Position numbers and translations under genes: made by a program
The notes under the pieces: generated by a model
Told to the model about the DNA's origin: nothing
Databases searched by the model: none
Seen by the model: only the letters and a program-made list of their open reading frames with translations
Origin: Talaromyces rugulosus
Lineage: Eukaryota; Ascomycota; Eurotiomycetes; Eurotiales; Trichocomaceae
Reading direction: 5' to 3'
Assembly: GCF_013368755.1 (NCBI RefSeq)
Contig: NC_049565.1
Location: forward strand, 4,836,001 to 4,900,000
DNA: 64,000 bases
Shown here: positions 24,320 through 37,165 of the stretch, in pieces
Position numbering within the stretch: position 1 is the stretch's first letter
How the letters are laid out: each line of letters begins with the position of its first letter

Positions 24320-25403
24320 ATGCCTCTGTAAGTTCAAATATTACGTGGTTTCTGGCTCTATTGCTAATTTTGATAGACACCTGCTAGGCAAAAAGTCATG
24401 GAACGTCTACAACCCCGAAAACGTAGCCCGGGTCCGCCGCGATGAGGAGGCTGCAAAGGCTCGAGAGGAGGAGGAAGAGAGGCGCATGCAGGAGGTCGAT
24501 GCAGAACGGCGAATAAAAATACTGCGCGGCGAGCGCCCTCCGACTCCACCTCCACCACCGTCGTCATCCAAGGACGAAGATGAGCGGGGACATAGAAGGA
24601 ACGATGATGCGACAAGGCACCGAAAACGACGCCGGATCGCGGGTGAAGATGACACGGACCGCGACATTCGTTTCGCGAAAGAAGATGCCGCGCATAATGA
24701 TTCCAAGCGAAGAGAACTTGTCGCCACCAGCGAGAAGAAGAATCGGGATGCGCACGTCGAAATTGTCGACACCGCCGGCCATCTCAACCTATTCGCGGAG
24801 CAAATGACCCGACACCAGCATGTGGAAAAGAATGCAGACGCGGAAGCGGAAGCGGCCAAAAAGAAGCGCGCTTTTGAAGATCAATATACCATGCGCTTTT
24901 CGAATGCTGCGGGGTATAAAGAGTCTATTAGTCAAGCGCCATGGTATTCGTCCTCTGTGTCTAGGGAAAAGCTAGCACAAGATCACATTCCCAGCAAGGA
25001 TGTTTGGGGGAATGAAGATCCAATGAGACAAGAAAGGGAGAAAGCTCGCATTGACGCAAATGATCCTCTAGCGGCGATTAAAGCTGGCGTTCGAGGCGTT
25101 AAAAAGGTCCAGCGAGAGCGCAAACAATGGCAAGAAGAAAGGTTACGTGAGCTTGAAGAGTTGAAACGTGTCGAAAGGTCCCAGAACAAGCATAGCAGAC
25201 GGAGAAGAAGGTCGAGATCTCGTTCAAGGGACTCGTTGAACAGCCTAGAAGGGTTCAGTTTGGACTCCAACCTCAGGGGAAAAGACCGTCATTCTCGTGA
25301 AGAAAAAGAAAGACACCACTCAAAACACCGTCATCGGCACCATTCTCATCGAGACCGAGATAGTAGAAGCCATTCTAGCCGTTACAAAACAGCCGAATCT
25401 TGA
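24320..25403 (+). CDS. CIR_N-domain, RS/RH-rich nuclear protein (LENG1-like, probable splicing-associated)
   Basis: Two exons: 24320-24327 (only 8 nt, ATG CCT CT) and 24377-25403; 344 aa. Joining gives MPLHLLGKKSWNVYNPEN followed by VARVRRDEEAA, the CIR_N signature shared by LENG1 and other spliceosome-linked or co-repressor proteins. The middle is charged and helical (ERRMQEVDAERRIKIL). Residues about 285-344 are Arg/Ser/His-rich (RRRRRSRSRSRDS, then KHRHRHHSHRDRDSRSHSS), an RS-like tail typical of nuclear speckle proteins. Without the 8-nt exon the N-terminal motif is lost and the frame opens in an alternative ATG inside the intron, so this mini-exon decides the start. It converges with the methyltransferase gene 180 bp away. 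The domain call is firm; the molecular role is inferred. Confidence 0.85.
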
Positions 25404-25583
25404 TTTTCCAGTTCAAATTTATAACTTCCGTTATTCTTGTCTAAGACCTCCGAGAGGGTTGAGCCCAATAAAAACTTTTTTCTCGCTGCCGATACCCCGA
25501 TACCAACATTTTTACGCCGTATAATAACCCAACCAAATTCCGGACCAGCATCTCAATGTTCACATACTCATAAATTCATCCGC

Positions 25584-27396
<1,813 letters not shown>

Positions 27397-27768
27397 GGTG
27401 AAAATGAGATGGCCGTCGACTTGTAAAGGTGAAATACAATTTTCATCTGGAGCAGGAAAGAAAAAAAAAAAAAAAAAAAAAAAAAACCCCTCGACCCAAC
27501 TAGGCAAGCCCCGCCGCCAGATCGGGCGAAGCGTTGTTGATGGACTGCGGGTTTGCCCAGCGACGGGCGCGACAACGGGCTCACCCCGCCTTGCTCACCG
27601 CCCTGCGCTGTTGTCAAACTGCCCGTTCAGGCCACTCTCCGCCTTTCGTCCTGAACCGGCGTCTGCATACCTGCGCCAGTCTATGCCAGGTCCGGCATTG
27701 TCTCGTCTTTCATTGTTCTTTAAGTTCAATTGCATCCAATTGCTGAGCAGAGAATCCGTGCTGCCACA
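27397..27768. promoter_or_regulatory. Bidirectional promoter of rmtB and hymA
   Basis: The two start codons are 372 bp apart and face away from each other, so one short region must serve both genes. It contains a run of 26 A (27461-27486), which on the minus strand is a T run in the rmtB leader or promoter. Such poly(dA:dT) tracts exclude nucleosomes in fungi. Confidence 0.7.
27461..27486 (+). repeat. A26 homopolymer
   Basis: Twenty-six consecutive A residues inside the shared promoter, 65-90 bp upstream of the rmtB ATG. Exact length is liable to sequencing error. Confidence 0.85.
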
Positions 27769-29117
27769 ATGGCTTTCCTCTTCAACCGCAGTGCGCGTCC
27801 CAGGTCTCCGTCGGATCTAGCCAGGACTACAAAGGATTTATTGTCGAGGCTCTGGGACAACTCTGGTTCGCCGAAGGTACTTGTCCTTCAAAGAGAATAT
27901 ACTCGGACTTGCTAATGTTGTTTCAACGCAGCTGGAGGACGACATCGCGAAGCAGCTTTCTCAAATGAAATTGATTACCCAGGGAACTCCCGGTATTTGA
28001 CGCGTCGACAGTGGCTTTAATGTTTATTGCTGACTTTCTCCTTTCTAGAAGTAGACAGTTCCCCGGCTGTAGTGCGATCATTGTTTGACTCGGTTATTCG
28101 AGAGGATCTTCTTTTTCAGCTTGCACACAGCATTCGCCAGCTCCCGTTTGAAGCGCGCAAGGACACCCAAACCATCGTTACGCATATATTACGTTACAAA
28201 GCAAACGACGCCCCCGGAGACCCTCCGGCAATCAACTATATAGTCCATCAACGGCCTGAAGTCATAATTGAACTATGCAGGGGCTTTGAAGATCCGCAGA
28301 GTGCCTTGTGCTGCGCTTCCATTCTGAAGGAGGCCGTCAAATTCGACGTCATAGCAGCTCTGATCTTATATGACCAATCCGAAGAACACGAGCCAGCAGT
28401 TCGTCTTAAGGATATTAACGCGGAAGAGCCTCAATCGGGTGATGGGATCTTCTGGAAGTTGTTTGAGTGGATCGATAAAGGTAGCTTTGAAGTCAGCGCC
28501 GATGCATTCACCATCTTCAGGGTAAGAATACGCTCAGCTGTCCTTACGTTTCGTGTACAAGCTAAACCGGATTTATCTGCAACTATAGGACCTGTTGACC
28601 CGTCACAAGACCCTAGTGGCAACCTATTTATCAACAAATTATAGCTTATTCTTTGATCGGTATCATAAAATCCTCATGCAATCAGATTCATACGTGACGA
28701 AACGGCAAAGCATCAAGCTTTTGGGGGAGATTCTGCTCGACCGGACCAATTACAACGTCATGACCGAATATGTTGACAGCGGGGATCACCTAAAAACCTG
28801 CATGACTCTGTTGAGGGACGATCGCAAAATGGTGCAGTATGAAGGCTTCCATGTTTTCAAGGTATGTCGTGACGCACACTCTCACATCTACAATCAACTA
28901 ACATCCGACGTAGGTGTTTGTGGCCAACCCGAACAAGTCAGTAGCAGTGCAAAGGATTCTAATCAACAACCGGGATCGATTACTCAAATTCCTCCCAAAA
29001 TTTCTCGAGGACCGCACCGACGATGACCAATTCACGGATGAAAAGGCTTTTCTAGTTCGTCAAATCGAACTACTTCCAAACGAGCCTATCGACCCCATCT
29101 ACTCATCCACGTCTTAA
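27769..29117 (+). CDS. hymA: HymA, Mo25/CAB39-family scaffold
   Basis: Five exons: 27769-27876, 27932-27992, 28049-28521, 28589-28861, 28914-29117; 372 aa. Mo25 proteins are helical-repeat scaffolds that activate germinal-centre (STE20-type) kinases. In yeasts they act in the RAM/MOR pathway of polarity and separation, and A. nidulans hymA is needed for conidiophore development. The start MAFLFNRS is characteristic, as are LPFEARKDTQTIVTHILRYK, the conserved stretch SYVTKRQSIKLLGEILLDR near residues 230-250, and VFVANPNKSVAVQRIL with the ELLPNEP ending. Length matches the family. It is divergent from rmtB with a 372 bp shared promoter. No damage is seen. Confidence 0.96.
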
Positions 29118-30826
29118 TCAAGTGTCAATGCATAATGTCCTCGTTTTGTTTTTGCATTTGATACCCACTACATACCATTTAGTGCGCATGGCATGCTAGA
29201 AAGGTCCACAGGGAATTCCTTTTTTACGAAATTATGATTTGAATATAGATGCCCTGCTGTTTGGAAAGACATGGCGTGTTTCATTTTGTATGGTTGTTCG
29301 TTGAGTGGCTGTTGGCGTTTGCGGAGCTCTTGGTTTTCAGTGATATTAGCCTGCACTTTATCCCCGTCATATCTTTAGTCCAATGTAAACTGCACATAAG
29401 GTTGAGAGGCGTTGATTATAGGGATTCGACATCAGAACCTGTTGAAAGTAAACATATATTGACTCGATCCTATGACTAAATAAATTAGAATAAGAGTACA
29501 TGTATTATCATAAATACATGACTCGTCAAGCATGTGCCTCGTCAATTGCATGTAATATACAATGGTAATATTAGAGTAACGGAATATTTAAAGCGACAAA
29601 GTTCATCTGAACTCTATATAAATCCCCTTCCAGTTAACATTAAACAGCTCAATTGATCATTTCAATGTTATCTAATGTTGAGTATACAAACAATGTCAAC
29701 GGGAAAATACTTAAATGGCCGGTTTTAAATAACCATACCATTTACGTGTTCAAGCGCCTCTCTTTCAGCCCTAATGCTATGGAATTGAACTGTAAAAAGT
29801 TACTTATTTTAGGACAAGACTGCCACTCCGCCGGTAGCTACCGTCACATCAAAAGGTCACACGACTGAAGCGCATTGGAAAAATGCCAGTTGCTGCTCTA
29901 TTGTAGAGGGCGCGGGAAATATTTCCGGCCTGGAGGCCTTTTGGTGGATGCAAGGTACGTTCGATGAGCGAAGAATGAGAAAACACTTCGGGGATAGCGG
30001 ACCCTGATGGGGAATTGGTACTAGCCTGTTTGGGACAAGCGCAGCCCTAAGCGGCCTAGCGGCCGTGGCGCCATAGACATGGCATTCCCCATGCGAGGGG
30101 CAGCGCTGCGAAAGATGCTGGTATAAATCAGCAATGATTCATATCCTAGGGCTCGTAGTCCATGTCTAGAGTCTCCAGGCCATGCAGATTGTACAAATGA
30201 GATTATCCCGTTACGAGCGGCGGCGCGTAGCACTAAAACGAGCCGTAATTGGTGAGATCCAGCCAAGTGGGTCCCTGCCTTGACTAGTCTTCGTTCGTGC
30301 TGCTTGTCTGACTCTCTTTCTCCCCCTTTCAAGCTTCACATTATTTGTTATTGTTTTTGTTGTTGCTGTTGTTGTGCTTGTTGGTGCTTCTCCATTCCTG
30401 CTCGCCCTTGCTCGCCATCGTGGGCTGTGCGCATCGCTTTCGAGGCAAAAACTTCAGCATCGCGATCTTGCCCCATCGCCGCCCGCCCTGACTGACGGTC
30501 CCCAATAATAATTAGAATTAGAGTGTGAGTGGAATGAATCAATCATCGTCAATAAAGGCACCGCTGACCCAGTTCTCGGCTCCACAGTCCGATCATCTAC
30601 GTCGCGTTGATTTTTGTTTCCTTTTTTCCTCTCCACCCCTTCGATCGCTTGCCCTTGGCTTATCCACTTCTCGTGTGTTTTATCCCGTTCTACGCCCCTG
30701 GCCGCTTGCTTCAGCTGCTTGCGCCAACGCTCCCCAACTTTGCGCATCGATCGGTCTCGTTGACACAGCCAAGCCCCCGATCAAGAAAGACAAGGATGTC
30801 CCTCTGAGATAAACCGCAGAACCATC
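29118..30826. other. Spacer and promoter of the TBC gene
   Basis: A 1.7 kb region. 29430-29720 is AT-rich without a gene. A TTG/TTGC-rich trinucleotide run lies at about 30343-30388. The last 300 bp are pyrimidine-rich. A tiny uORF (ATG TCC CTC TGA, 30795-30806) lies 20 nt before the next gene. Confidence 0.5.
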
Positions 30827-33236
30827 ATGCCGGAGCCGCTTTCCCCCGTTCGCGTCGTCGCATTCGATGAGACCGTCGCATCAACCGCCCCGGTTCACAT
30901 CAAAACCGTGTCGGCTCCCGATCCCCTGGAGGACCAAGTCAATGGAAATGCAACCGGGTCGCAATCAATTGAACCGGGTCCGCGTGAAGTCGGTGATGCT
31001 GTCGAGCAATTCCCGAGTGAAACTGCGTCAATACAAACCGAACCGGCGCAGCCTCCGATTATACAGAAGAAAAACAGCAAGACCACCCTGCGGTCTGATG
31101 GACAACGCAGTCTGAAGTCTGCACGGAGTATCCCGAGTATCGTTGTCGACGAGCCCTCACGTCCCAGTTCGCGATGGTCAGAGCGGAAATGGAGCCCGCT
31201 GAAAGGGCGCAAATCGACCGAGTCTGTACGCGCACGAAGCTCGCCTGCGCCTGCGATACCAGTGGAAACGCCGCCTTTTGAAGGCATTACCACGAGCATT
31301 CCATCCACCGACTTTGGAGACCTGGGTTTGGATTCAATGCAATTTTCGAAACGCGGGAGCTTGTTGAATGAAAAGAAATCACACCCGTCCCTTTCAACTC
31401 CATCCAGTGGGTCGACCACTGTACCGTCGACAAACACACCACGAAAGCGCATGTCTAATTCTCTGCGTGTTCGCCAATCCATCCTCAGTCCCCGGGCTGT
31501 GTCAGCTGATGAGGATATGCTATCGCGGCGAGTAAGATTGATGTATGAAAAGGGCGAGGACAACGTTACAGACGCAGAAATTAGCCAGGCAATTGCCGAG
31601 GAGAATGGCGTTTTGTGGGAAGAACCCACCCCGGTTGAAGATAATCTGGGCCAGCTTCCTGAATTAAACATATCAACGACGGATGTTAGAAGCATCGCCT
31701 CGAACGGCGCAAATAGCTCGATTAAACGCGAATCAAAGGAACTCGCAGGCGGGATCGAGGATTGGCAGAATGTCGATGCGGCCGACGTCGACCGATACGG
31801 ATTCATTGTACCACGACCAAAAGACGGAGACTGCGCCGAGCCTCATCCCATTCAGCGAGTATCTACGAGTTTGTTGGTAGCCTCGGAGTCACCTCGACGA
31901 AGAAATACCTTTAGGCGCTCGGGGTTATCGACACACAAGAGTAGCAGCAGGTCACTTGCGAGCAAATCGCCATCTCGAGAGCGCAAAATGTCCGAGTCCT
32001 CGAATCGGCCGAGCTCGTCTCAAAGCGCATACAGCATGTCACTTAAAAGAGCGCCCTCTAGATTCCGTGTTGCAACCAACCGACTCCCTCACAATAAAGA
32101 CCGCCGAGTCCGAGACGAAGCTGGCGACATGCTCACGCTCCCGTTCGAAATCCCAGAAGCAAGCGATGATACTCCTGCAGCACAGGCAATGAAGAAAAAA
32201 GAGTGGGAACGCGAAGACAAATGGAAGAGAATGGCCAAGCCAACGAAAAAGGCGCAAGATGGAAGTGGAATGACTTTTGAATTCGACACCCACAGCTCGA
32301 AACTAGTTGAGCGCACTTGGAAGGGTATCCCTGATAGTTGGAGAGGCGCAGCCTGGTATGCCTTTTTGGAAGCCAGTGCCAAGAAAAGGAAAAACAGCCC
32401 GACGGCGAAAGAGCTGATTCAGTCGTTCCATGAGTTCCAAGATGTATCGTCGCCGGATGATGTTCAGATCGATATCGATGTGCCGCGAACGATCAGCAGT
32501 CACATTATGTTCCGTCGGCGGTATCGCGGCGGCCAAAGACTACTGTTTCGAGTTTTACATGCGATGTCGTTGTATTTCCCCGACACCGGCTATGTCCAGG
32601 GCATGGCGGCCCTAACCGCTACGCTGTTGGCCTACTACGATGAAGAAAATGCCTTTGTTATGCTCGCCCGGCTCTGGATGCTGAGGGGACTTGAGCAGTT
32701 GTATCAAGAGGGATTCACCGGTCTGATGGAAGCCCTGGGTGATTTTGAGAAAGAATGGCTAGGCAATGGTGAAGTGGCTAACAAGCTGGTAAGTCAATGA
32801 TCTTTTTCTGATAACTGCATAATACTAACAGCGGTGTTTGTAGAACGAGCTTGGTATTCCACCCACGTCTTATGGAACACGATGGTACCTCACGTTATTC
32901 AACTATTCAATCCCCTTTCCCGCCCAGCTTCGTGTCTGGGATGTATTCATGCTCCTTGGGGACCGCGACGAGTCCACCAAAGCGAGCGCCAATGGTGGGC
33001 CCGTCTCAAAACCCCAAGCACTACCGTCGACCAGCTCGTTTGGCAAGGGACTAGATGTCCTACACGCAACTTCGGCGGCTCTGATCGACGGAATGCGCGA
33101 CATTGTGCTGGAATCCGACTTTGAGAACGCAATGAAGGTTCTGACTAGCTGGGTTCCGATCAAAGATATCGAAATGTTTATGCGTGTCGCACGCGCCGAG
33201 TACAAAGTCCATCGACATCGCAAAAAGGGCGGTTAA
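30827..33236 (+). CDS. TBC-domain Rab GTPase-activating protein
   Basis: Two exons: 30827-32788 and 32844-33236; 784 aa. The first about 470 residues are Ser/Pro/Arg-rich and disordered with many basic-Ser patches. The TBC domain starts about residue 490 (LVERTWKGIPDSWRGAAWYA) and runs to about 760. Both catalytic fingers are present: IDIDVPR with Arg554 and YVQG with Gln591, so it should stimulate GTP hydrolysis by a Rab protein in membrane traffic. The intron falls in the TBC domain; after it come LGIPPTSYGTRWYLTLFNYS and FPAQLRVWDVFMLLGD, both conserved TBC motifs. The ending KVHRHRKKGG is basic. The substrate Rab cannot be told from sequence. Confidence 0.93.
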
Positions 33237-33979
33237 GCAATATCGAAATGTTCACTATATGATACGGCCGATCTCTTAACTATCTATCTATCTATATATA
33301 CGGAAGACGACTCGATGCGATTTGTTTTTTTTTTTTTTTTGAGGTGAATCCGTCAACTCATCGGTACTCTCTTTTTTTGGTTTCCTGATTTCTGCTGTCG
33401 GCAATAATGGGAATCTCGCTTTTAGCTAGTTTTGTATTCCATGTTGATTTTTTTCTGCTTCCGTCGTCCACACTACCCCAGACAAAGAGTGATACCCCGG
33501 TTACTGATTATCTGTTTATGGCTACTGATTGTGAAATTTTTTTTGTTCTTTTCTTATCCCGATTTTTTTTTACGTCAACCTAATCTTTATCTCATCAAAT
33601 GATAATATATAATAGATATTTTTTTTATTTAATTTCAATTTGTGTGATTATACCTATATTGATGTAACAACTGAATGTTCAAAGCGTTAATAGTAGTCAA
33701 CTGATAATATCCCAGAAATTCAATCGCAAACTACTAGATCGTGATATTTCGTATACTCCAAAACATTAAAGATATCTAGCCAACACTACTAGGTGGCATG
33801 CAAATTATTAGATCTATTTCAAGGTTGAAATCGCAGTATTAACATTCATTACATACGAGACTAGTACTAAACAACTAAAATAAATCATATTTGACAGAAA
33901 CGAAAGGAAAAAAAACTCGACGGAGTAAAGTGAAATGGGCACTTTATAAAAACCCATTTCAGGCATTCATTACAAACAG
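33237..33979. other. Convergent 3' spacer with (CTAT)n and T runs
   Basis: 743 bp between the TBC gene and the P450. It contains CTAT repeats near 33279-33297, several T runs (about 33326-33340, 33537-33544, 33563-33571) and AT-rich sequence. No gene is seen. Confidence 0.6.
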
Positions 33980-35617
33980 CTATAGCTTGGTGACCTTGAG
34001 CTGCACACCATCCCTCGGTCTCAACACCAACCGCCACATCTTCAACTCCTCGGGATCCTGCACAGACTCGTCGCGCGCAAACCGATACTGACTGAGAAGA
34101 ACACACATGATAATCTTCATCTCAGTCTCGGCGAACTTGCGTCCAATGCAGCCGCGAGGACCCTGCAGGAAGGTCATAAAGGCGTTGGTCGTGTACGACT
34201 CGGGCAGATTGTCCCAACGCTCCGGATCGAATTCGTCAACCGTTGGACCCCAGTATTCGGGAAGTCGGTTGATCGCGTTGGCGTACACCAGAACGGTTGT
34301 CCCCTTGGGCACCATATAGTCGCCGAGTTTGTCGTCATCGACAAGCTCGCGCACAGTCATCGGGATGGGAGGAATGTAGCGTAGAGACTCGCGGCAAACA
34401 TTGTCCAAGTATGGCAAGTGATCAGGGTCAATGGTGGAGAGGTCAAAGGTCGTTCTTGCAACGGGGTCAAAAAGGAAAGGGTAATGCGAGCGGATCTCCT
34501 CGCGCAGCTTCGTTTGGATGCCGATATGCTTGGAGAGCAGGTGAAGTGTCCAAGTGACTCCAGTAGCGGTAGTGTCGTGACCAGCACCAAGGAAGGTCAT
34601 GACTTGGTCGCGCATGGTCTCGAAGCTGAGACCAACTTCACCAGCGGCTTGCAGTTTGAGATTGTCACGAACGAGAAGGGCAAGAATGTCCTTGTCGGCT
34701 GGGTTGGCGGAAGCTTGCTTATCCTTGATGATCTTTGTGGCTGATCCGAGTATGATGTTACGCGAGAGCTCCATGTCACGGTTCATCTTGGCCGGAATGT
34801 ACTTGGTGATAGGGAACAGTGTCTGTAGACCGTGCATCATACGAGAGAAGTTGTCAAAGACAAAGACCTTCCGGTATGCTTCTCGTAAGGGAGTTTCGGG
34901 AAATTCAAGAGAGTTGACTTCGGTTCCGAAACCAGCCTCGGTGATGATGTCCAAGGTGGCGCGGTTGAGCCACTCGAGCACCTCGAAGCTTCCGGTCTGC
35001 TTGTTCTTGGACTGGTTGATGTCTTGTTCCCAGAGCTTGGCCATGAGGAAGGCCTTGCGCCAGAAGATAGGGGTCAAGGTACGGATCGATCCGATGGAGA
35101 AACCAGGGGTGAGAGCCTTGCGCTGGTGAACATGGGCATTCCCCTCGGCCAACAGGATTCCCTCACCGAGGATACGAGTCATCCATTTCCGAGCGCCGCT
35201 TGGCTTGGGGTAGTTGTACGGGTTCTTGACAGTCATCTGCCTCAGGGCCTCGTCATCGGCAATCGACAGACGTTCCGTGCCCAAGGGAAAGAAGTAGCGG
35301 ACAATGGGCCCGTACTGCTTGTGCCATTCCCGTTGGCAGAGGCCGACTTCGTTGTGGATGATATCAAACAGCTGGCCGTAGAGAGGGTTTCCAGGCACAG
35401 TGGGGACATGGCGAAGAGGAGAGACGTAATAGGGGTATATCCAAGACCAGTAGGCGATATAGGCAGGAATAGCAATAGAGTACATCAACACAAGGGCCAC
35501 AGCGGTGCTGAGTGACGATGTCCTCGACACGATGCCAGAGGCGAGCGTCGAGGCAATCATCAACGGCATAAACCGTGGCTTGAAGGGAGCCATGCTCGGG
35601 GCGGGTTGAGTGCTCAT
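33980..35617 (-). CDS. Cytochrome P450 monooxygenase (CYP4-like fold, family not assigned)
   Basis: Single exon, 545 aa. Start is ATG 35617 (MSTQPAPSMAPF); the frame extends 12 codons upstream only from a TTG. A hydrophobic N-terminal anchor (about residues 25-65) suggests the ER membrane. P450 hallmarks: I-helix AGHDTTATG with Asp348, ExxR as ESLR, PERW, and the haem loop FLQGPRGCIGRKFAE with Cys490 as the thiolate ligand. The PRGCIG loop and YPKP/LLAEGNAHVHQRK segments resemble CYP4-type fatty-acid hydroxylases more than typical secondary-metabolite P450s, but the substrate is unknown. It is divergent from a fatty-acid elongase across 1.5 kb, which hints at acyl or lipid chemistry. Being intronless is unusual next to its intron-rich neighbours. 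Confidence 0.92.
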   Translation of the reverse strand: MSTQPAPSMAPFKPRFMPLMIASTLASGIVSRTSSLSTAVALVLMYSIAIPAYIAYWSWIYPYYVSPLRHVPTVPGNPLYGQLFDIIHNEVGLCQREWHKQYGPIVRYFFPLGTERLSIADDEALRQMTVKNPYNYPKPSGARKWMTRILGEGILLAEGNAHVHQRKALTPGFSIGSIRTLTPIFWRKAFLMAKLWEQDINQSKNKQTGSFEVLEWLNRATLDIITEAGFGTEVNSLEFPETPLREAYRKVFVFDNFSRMMHGLQTLFPITKYIPAKMNRDMELSRNIILGSATKIIKDKQASANPADKDILALLVRDNLKLQAAGEVGLSFETMRDQVMTFLGAGHDTTATGVTWTLHLLSKHIGIQTKLREEIRSHYPFLFDPVARTTFDLSTIDPDHLPYLDNVCRESLRYIPPIPMTVRELVDDDKLGDYMVPKGTTVLVYANAINRLPEYWGPTVDEFDPERWDNLPESYTTNAFMTFLQGPRGCIGRKFAETEMKIIMCVLLSQYRFARDESVQDPEELKMWRLVLRPRDGVQLKVTKL

Positions 35618-37165
35618 ATTGGGCCTTGGTGAAGCAACAGCTACGAGCAACAAGGAAGGAGACGCAGCTCTGAGAGCGAAGGGCCGTCACTAAATAAACA
35701 CAGACGCAATGGCTGTTGCCTGGTTTCGCTGTGCATATCCAGCTCCTCACATGTCAAAAGGGGAACGAACAGTCTCCTCGGTTGGAGATGGTGAACGTTG
35801 TTTGTCCCTTCCAGGGGCGGTCATCGACCCAGGCCATAGAGACGAGTTCGATCATCTCCGAGATCCAGGTCGCCCATGCAGCCACACTGAGCTAGAGCCT
35901 TGGGGAGTTGGCAGCGCAGTAAGGCATCCGCGCATAGTGCGAGAGGGTTGTTGTCAATGTTGTGGCTGCATGTGAGGTATCGACGAAATGACAAATCGGT
36001 GTATCGCTGTATCGTAAGATGGATTCGCCCCGCTGGGCGTGCTAGGCCGTGACGGTAAAATTACCGGCCCGCTGGTAGTACCGGACGGGCCAATCGGGCT
36101 GGCTCCGCAATCGCTAGACTAATCGATAAGCGGTCAGCCCTAGCAGCAATTATCGTGACGTCCTTGCAGATAAATGCTTGAATAATCATGGATATCAATG
36201 GCATTTATGAGACATTAAGTTGTGGTTGCGGGCTTAGGAGATTGCAAACATTTGCTTTTTCGGTTTTTTTTTTTTTTTTTTGCGATGCCGCGTTACGCGA
36301 GACAACGCAGCGGAGATTCTCCGACAGACATTTTGATATATGTAGGATTTTGTGCTCTAGGGCAATATGGGCGTTTTTCTATTATTTGGCTACGGTAAAT
36401 AGAATAAAAACTGTAGTGAAACAAGCAGTAAGACAGCAGTAAAATAAACAACACACCTCAACTATCAAATCCTCGTACGAGCCCGTCCAGGCGCTATGGC
36501 GGATCACCGCTCAGCTGTCTCACCATCTCTATCGACCTGACTCTTACATTCCTGCTGCTTGCTGCATGCATGGAGGCTGCTCCTGCAGTGCCAGACTATT
36601 GATTTGCCAGGGTTTACAGCATAAACTTCAATGTTCACATGCTCTCAGGGCTGGACCCGCCCCGCGCACACCGTCCTCCTTCCTCCTTCGTCCTTCCTCC
36701 GCCCGCCTGCATTCTTCCTCCTCCTCCACCAACGCACCTTGTCCTCGTCTTCTCGACTCCTCATTTCCCTCTGCAGGGCCTTGCTGTCTCCATCTGCAAG
36801 GCTATTCCTATCGCTCGCCTCGCTACTCCGAGTCCCGGCCACTAGGGCTCGAGCTGAAAGGTGGGTCTTGCTGTTGTTGGCGTGTTCGCGAGGGCTTTCT
36901 GTCTCTCAGAGGCTCGCCCCTTGGCTGGAAATGAATCCGCCCTGGGCCTTGTTCTGTGCTTATATATCCTGCTCTCATTGCCATGAGTTCGGTGTTCTTG
37001 TTTTGCTTTCTCGTCGTCGCCGTGCTTTGCCCGTTGTTGTTGGTTCCGAATTGGCGCTTGTGCTGACCACCGCCAGACTCCTAGGGCATCTTCTATCTTT
37101 ATCCATCATCCCCCTTGACAAAATCCGTTTTTTTTATTCCTATATATTATTGTGCACCTGTCGCA
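35618..37165. promoter_or_regulatory. Divergent promoter region, P450 / ELO
   Basis: A 1.5 kb shared upstream region. It holds a palindrome (36053-36066), a T run of about 18 at 36264-36281, and from about 36670 a long pyrimidine-rich leader for the elongase. No independent gene is supported. Confidence 0.6.
36053..36066. promoter_or_regulatory. Inverted repeat CGGTAA-AA-TTACCG
   Basis: Six-base perfect arms around two A, with CGG and CCG at the outer ends, the layout bound by Zn2Cys6 dimers. A second imperfect pair (GGCCCG ... CGGGCC) follows at about 36067-36092. It is placed about 440 bp upstream of the P450 start and 1.1 kb upstream of the elongase. Binding is inference only. Confidence 0.35.

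Noticed and set aside
24407..24859. 150-codon minus-strand Ser-rich frame
   Set aside because: Antisense of the Glu/Arg-rich CIR_N protein; poly-Ser arises from antisense of charged codons.
27397..27507. Upstream in-frame ATG for rmtB
   Set aside because: It would encode a run of Phe from the poly-T tract before the conserved acidic N-terminus.
30895..31806. 303-codon antisense frame inside the TBC gene
   Set aside because: Antisense shadow of a Ser/Arg-rich coding region; the plus strand has clear TBC continuity.
34599..35515. Long plus-strand frames opposite the P450
   Set aside because: Shadows of the intronless P450 coding strand; no domains.
35618..35653. Upstream extension of the P450 start
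   Set aside because: The extra 12 codons open at TTG, not ATG; ATG 35617 is used.
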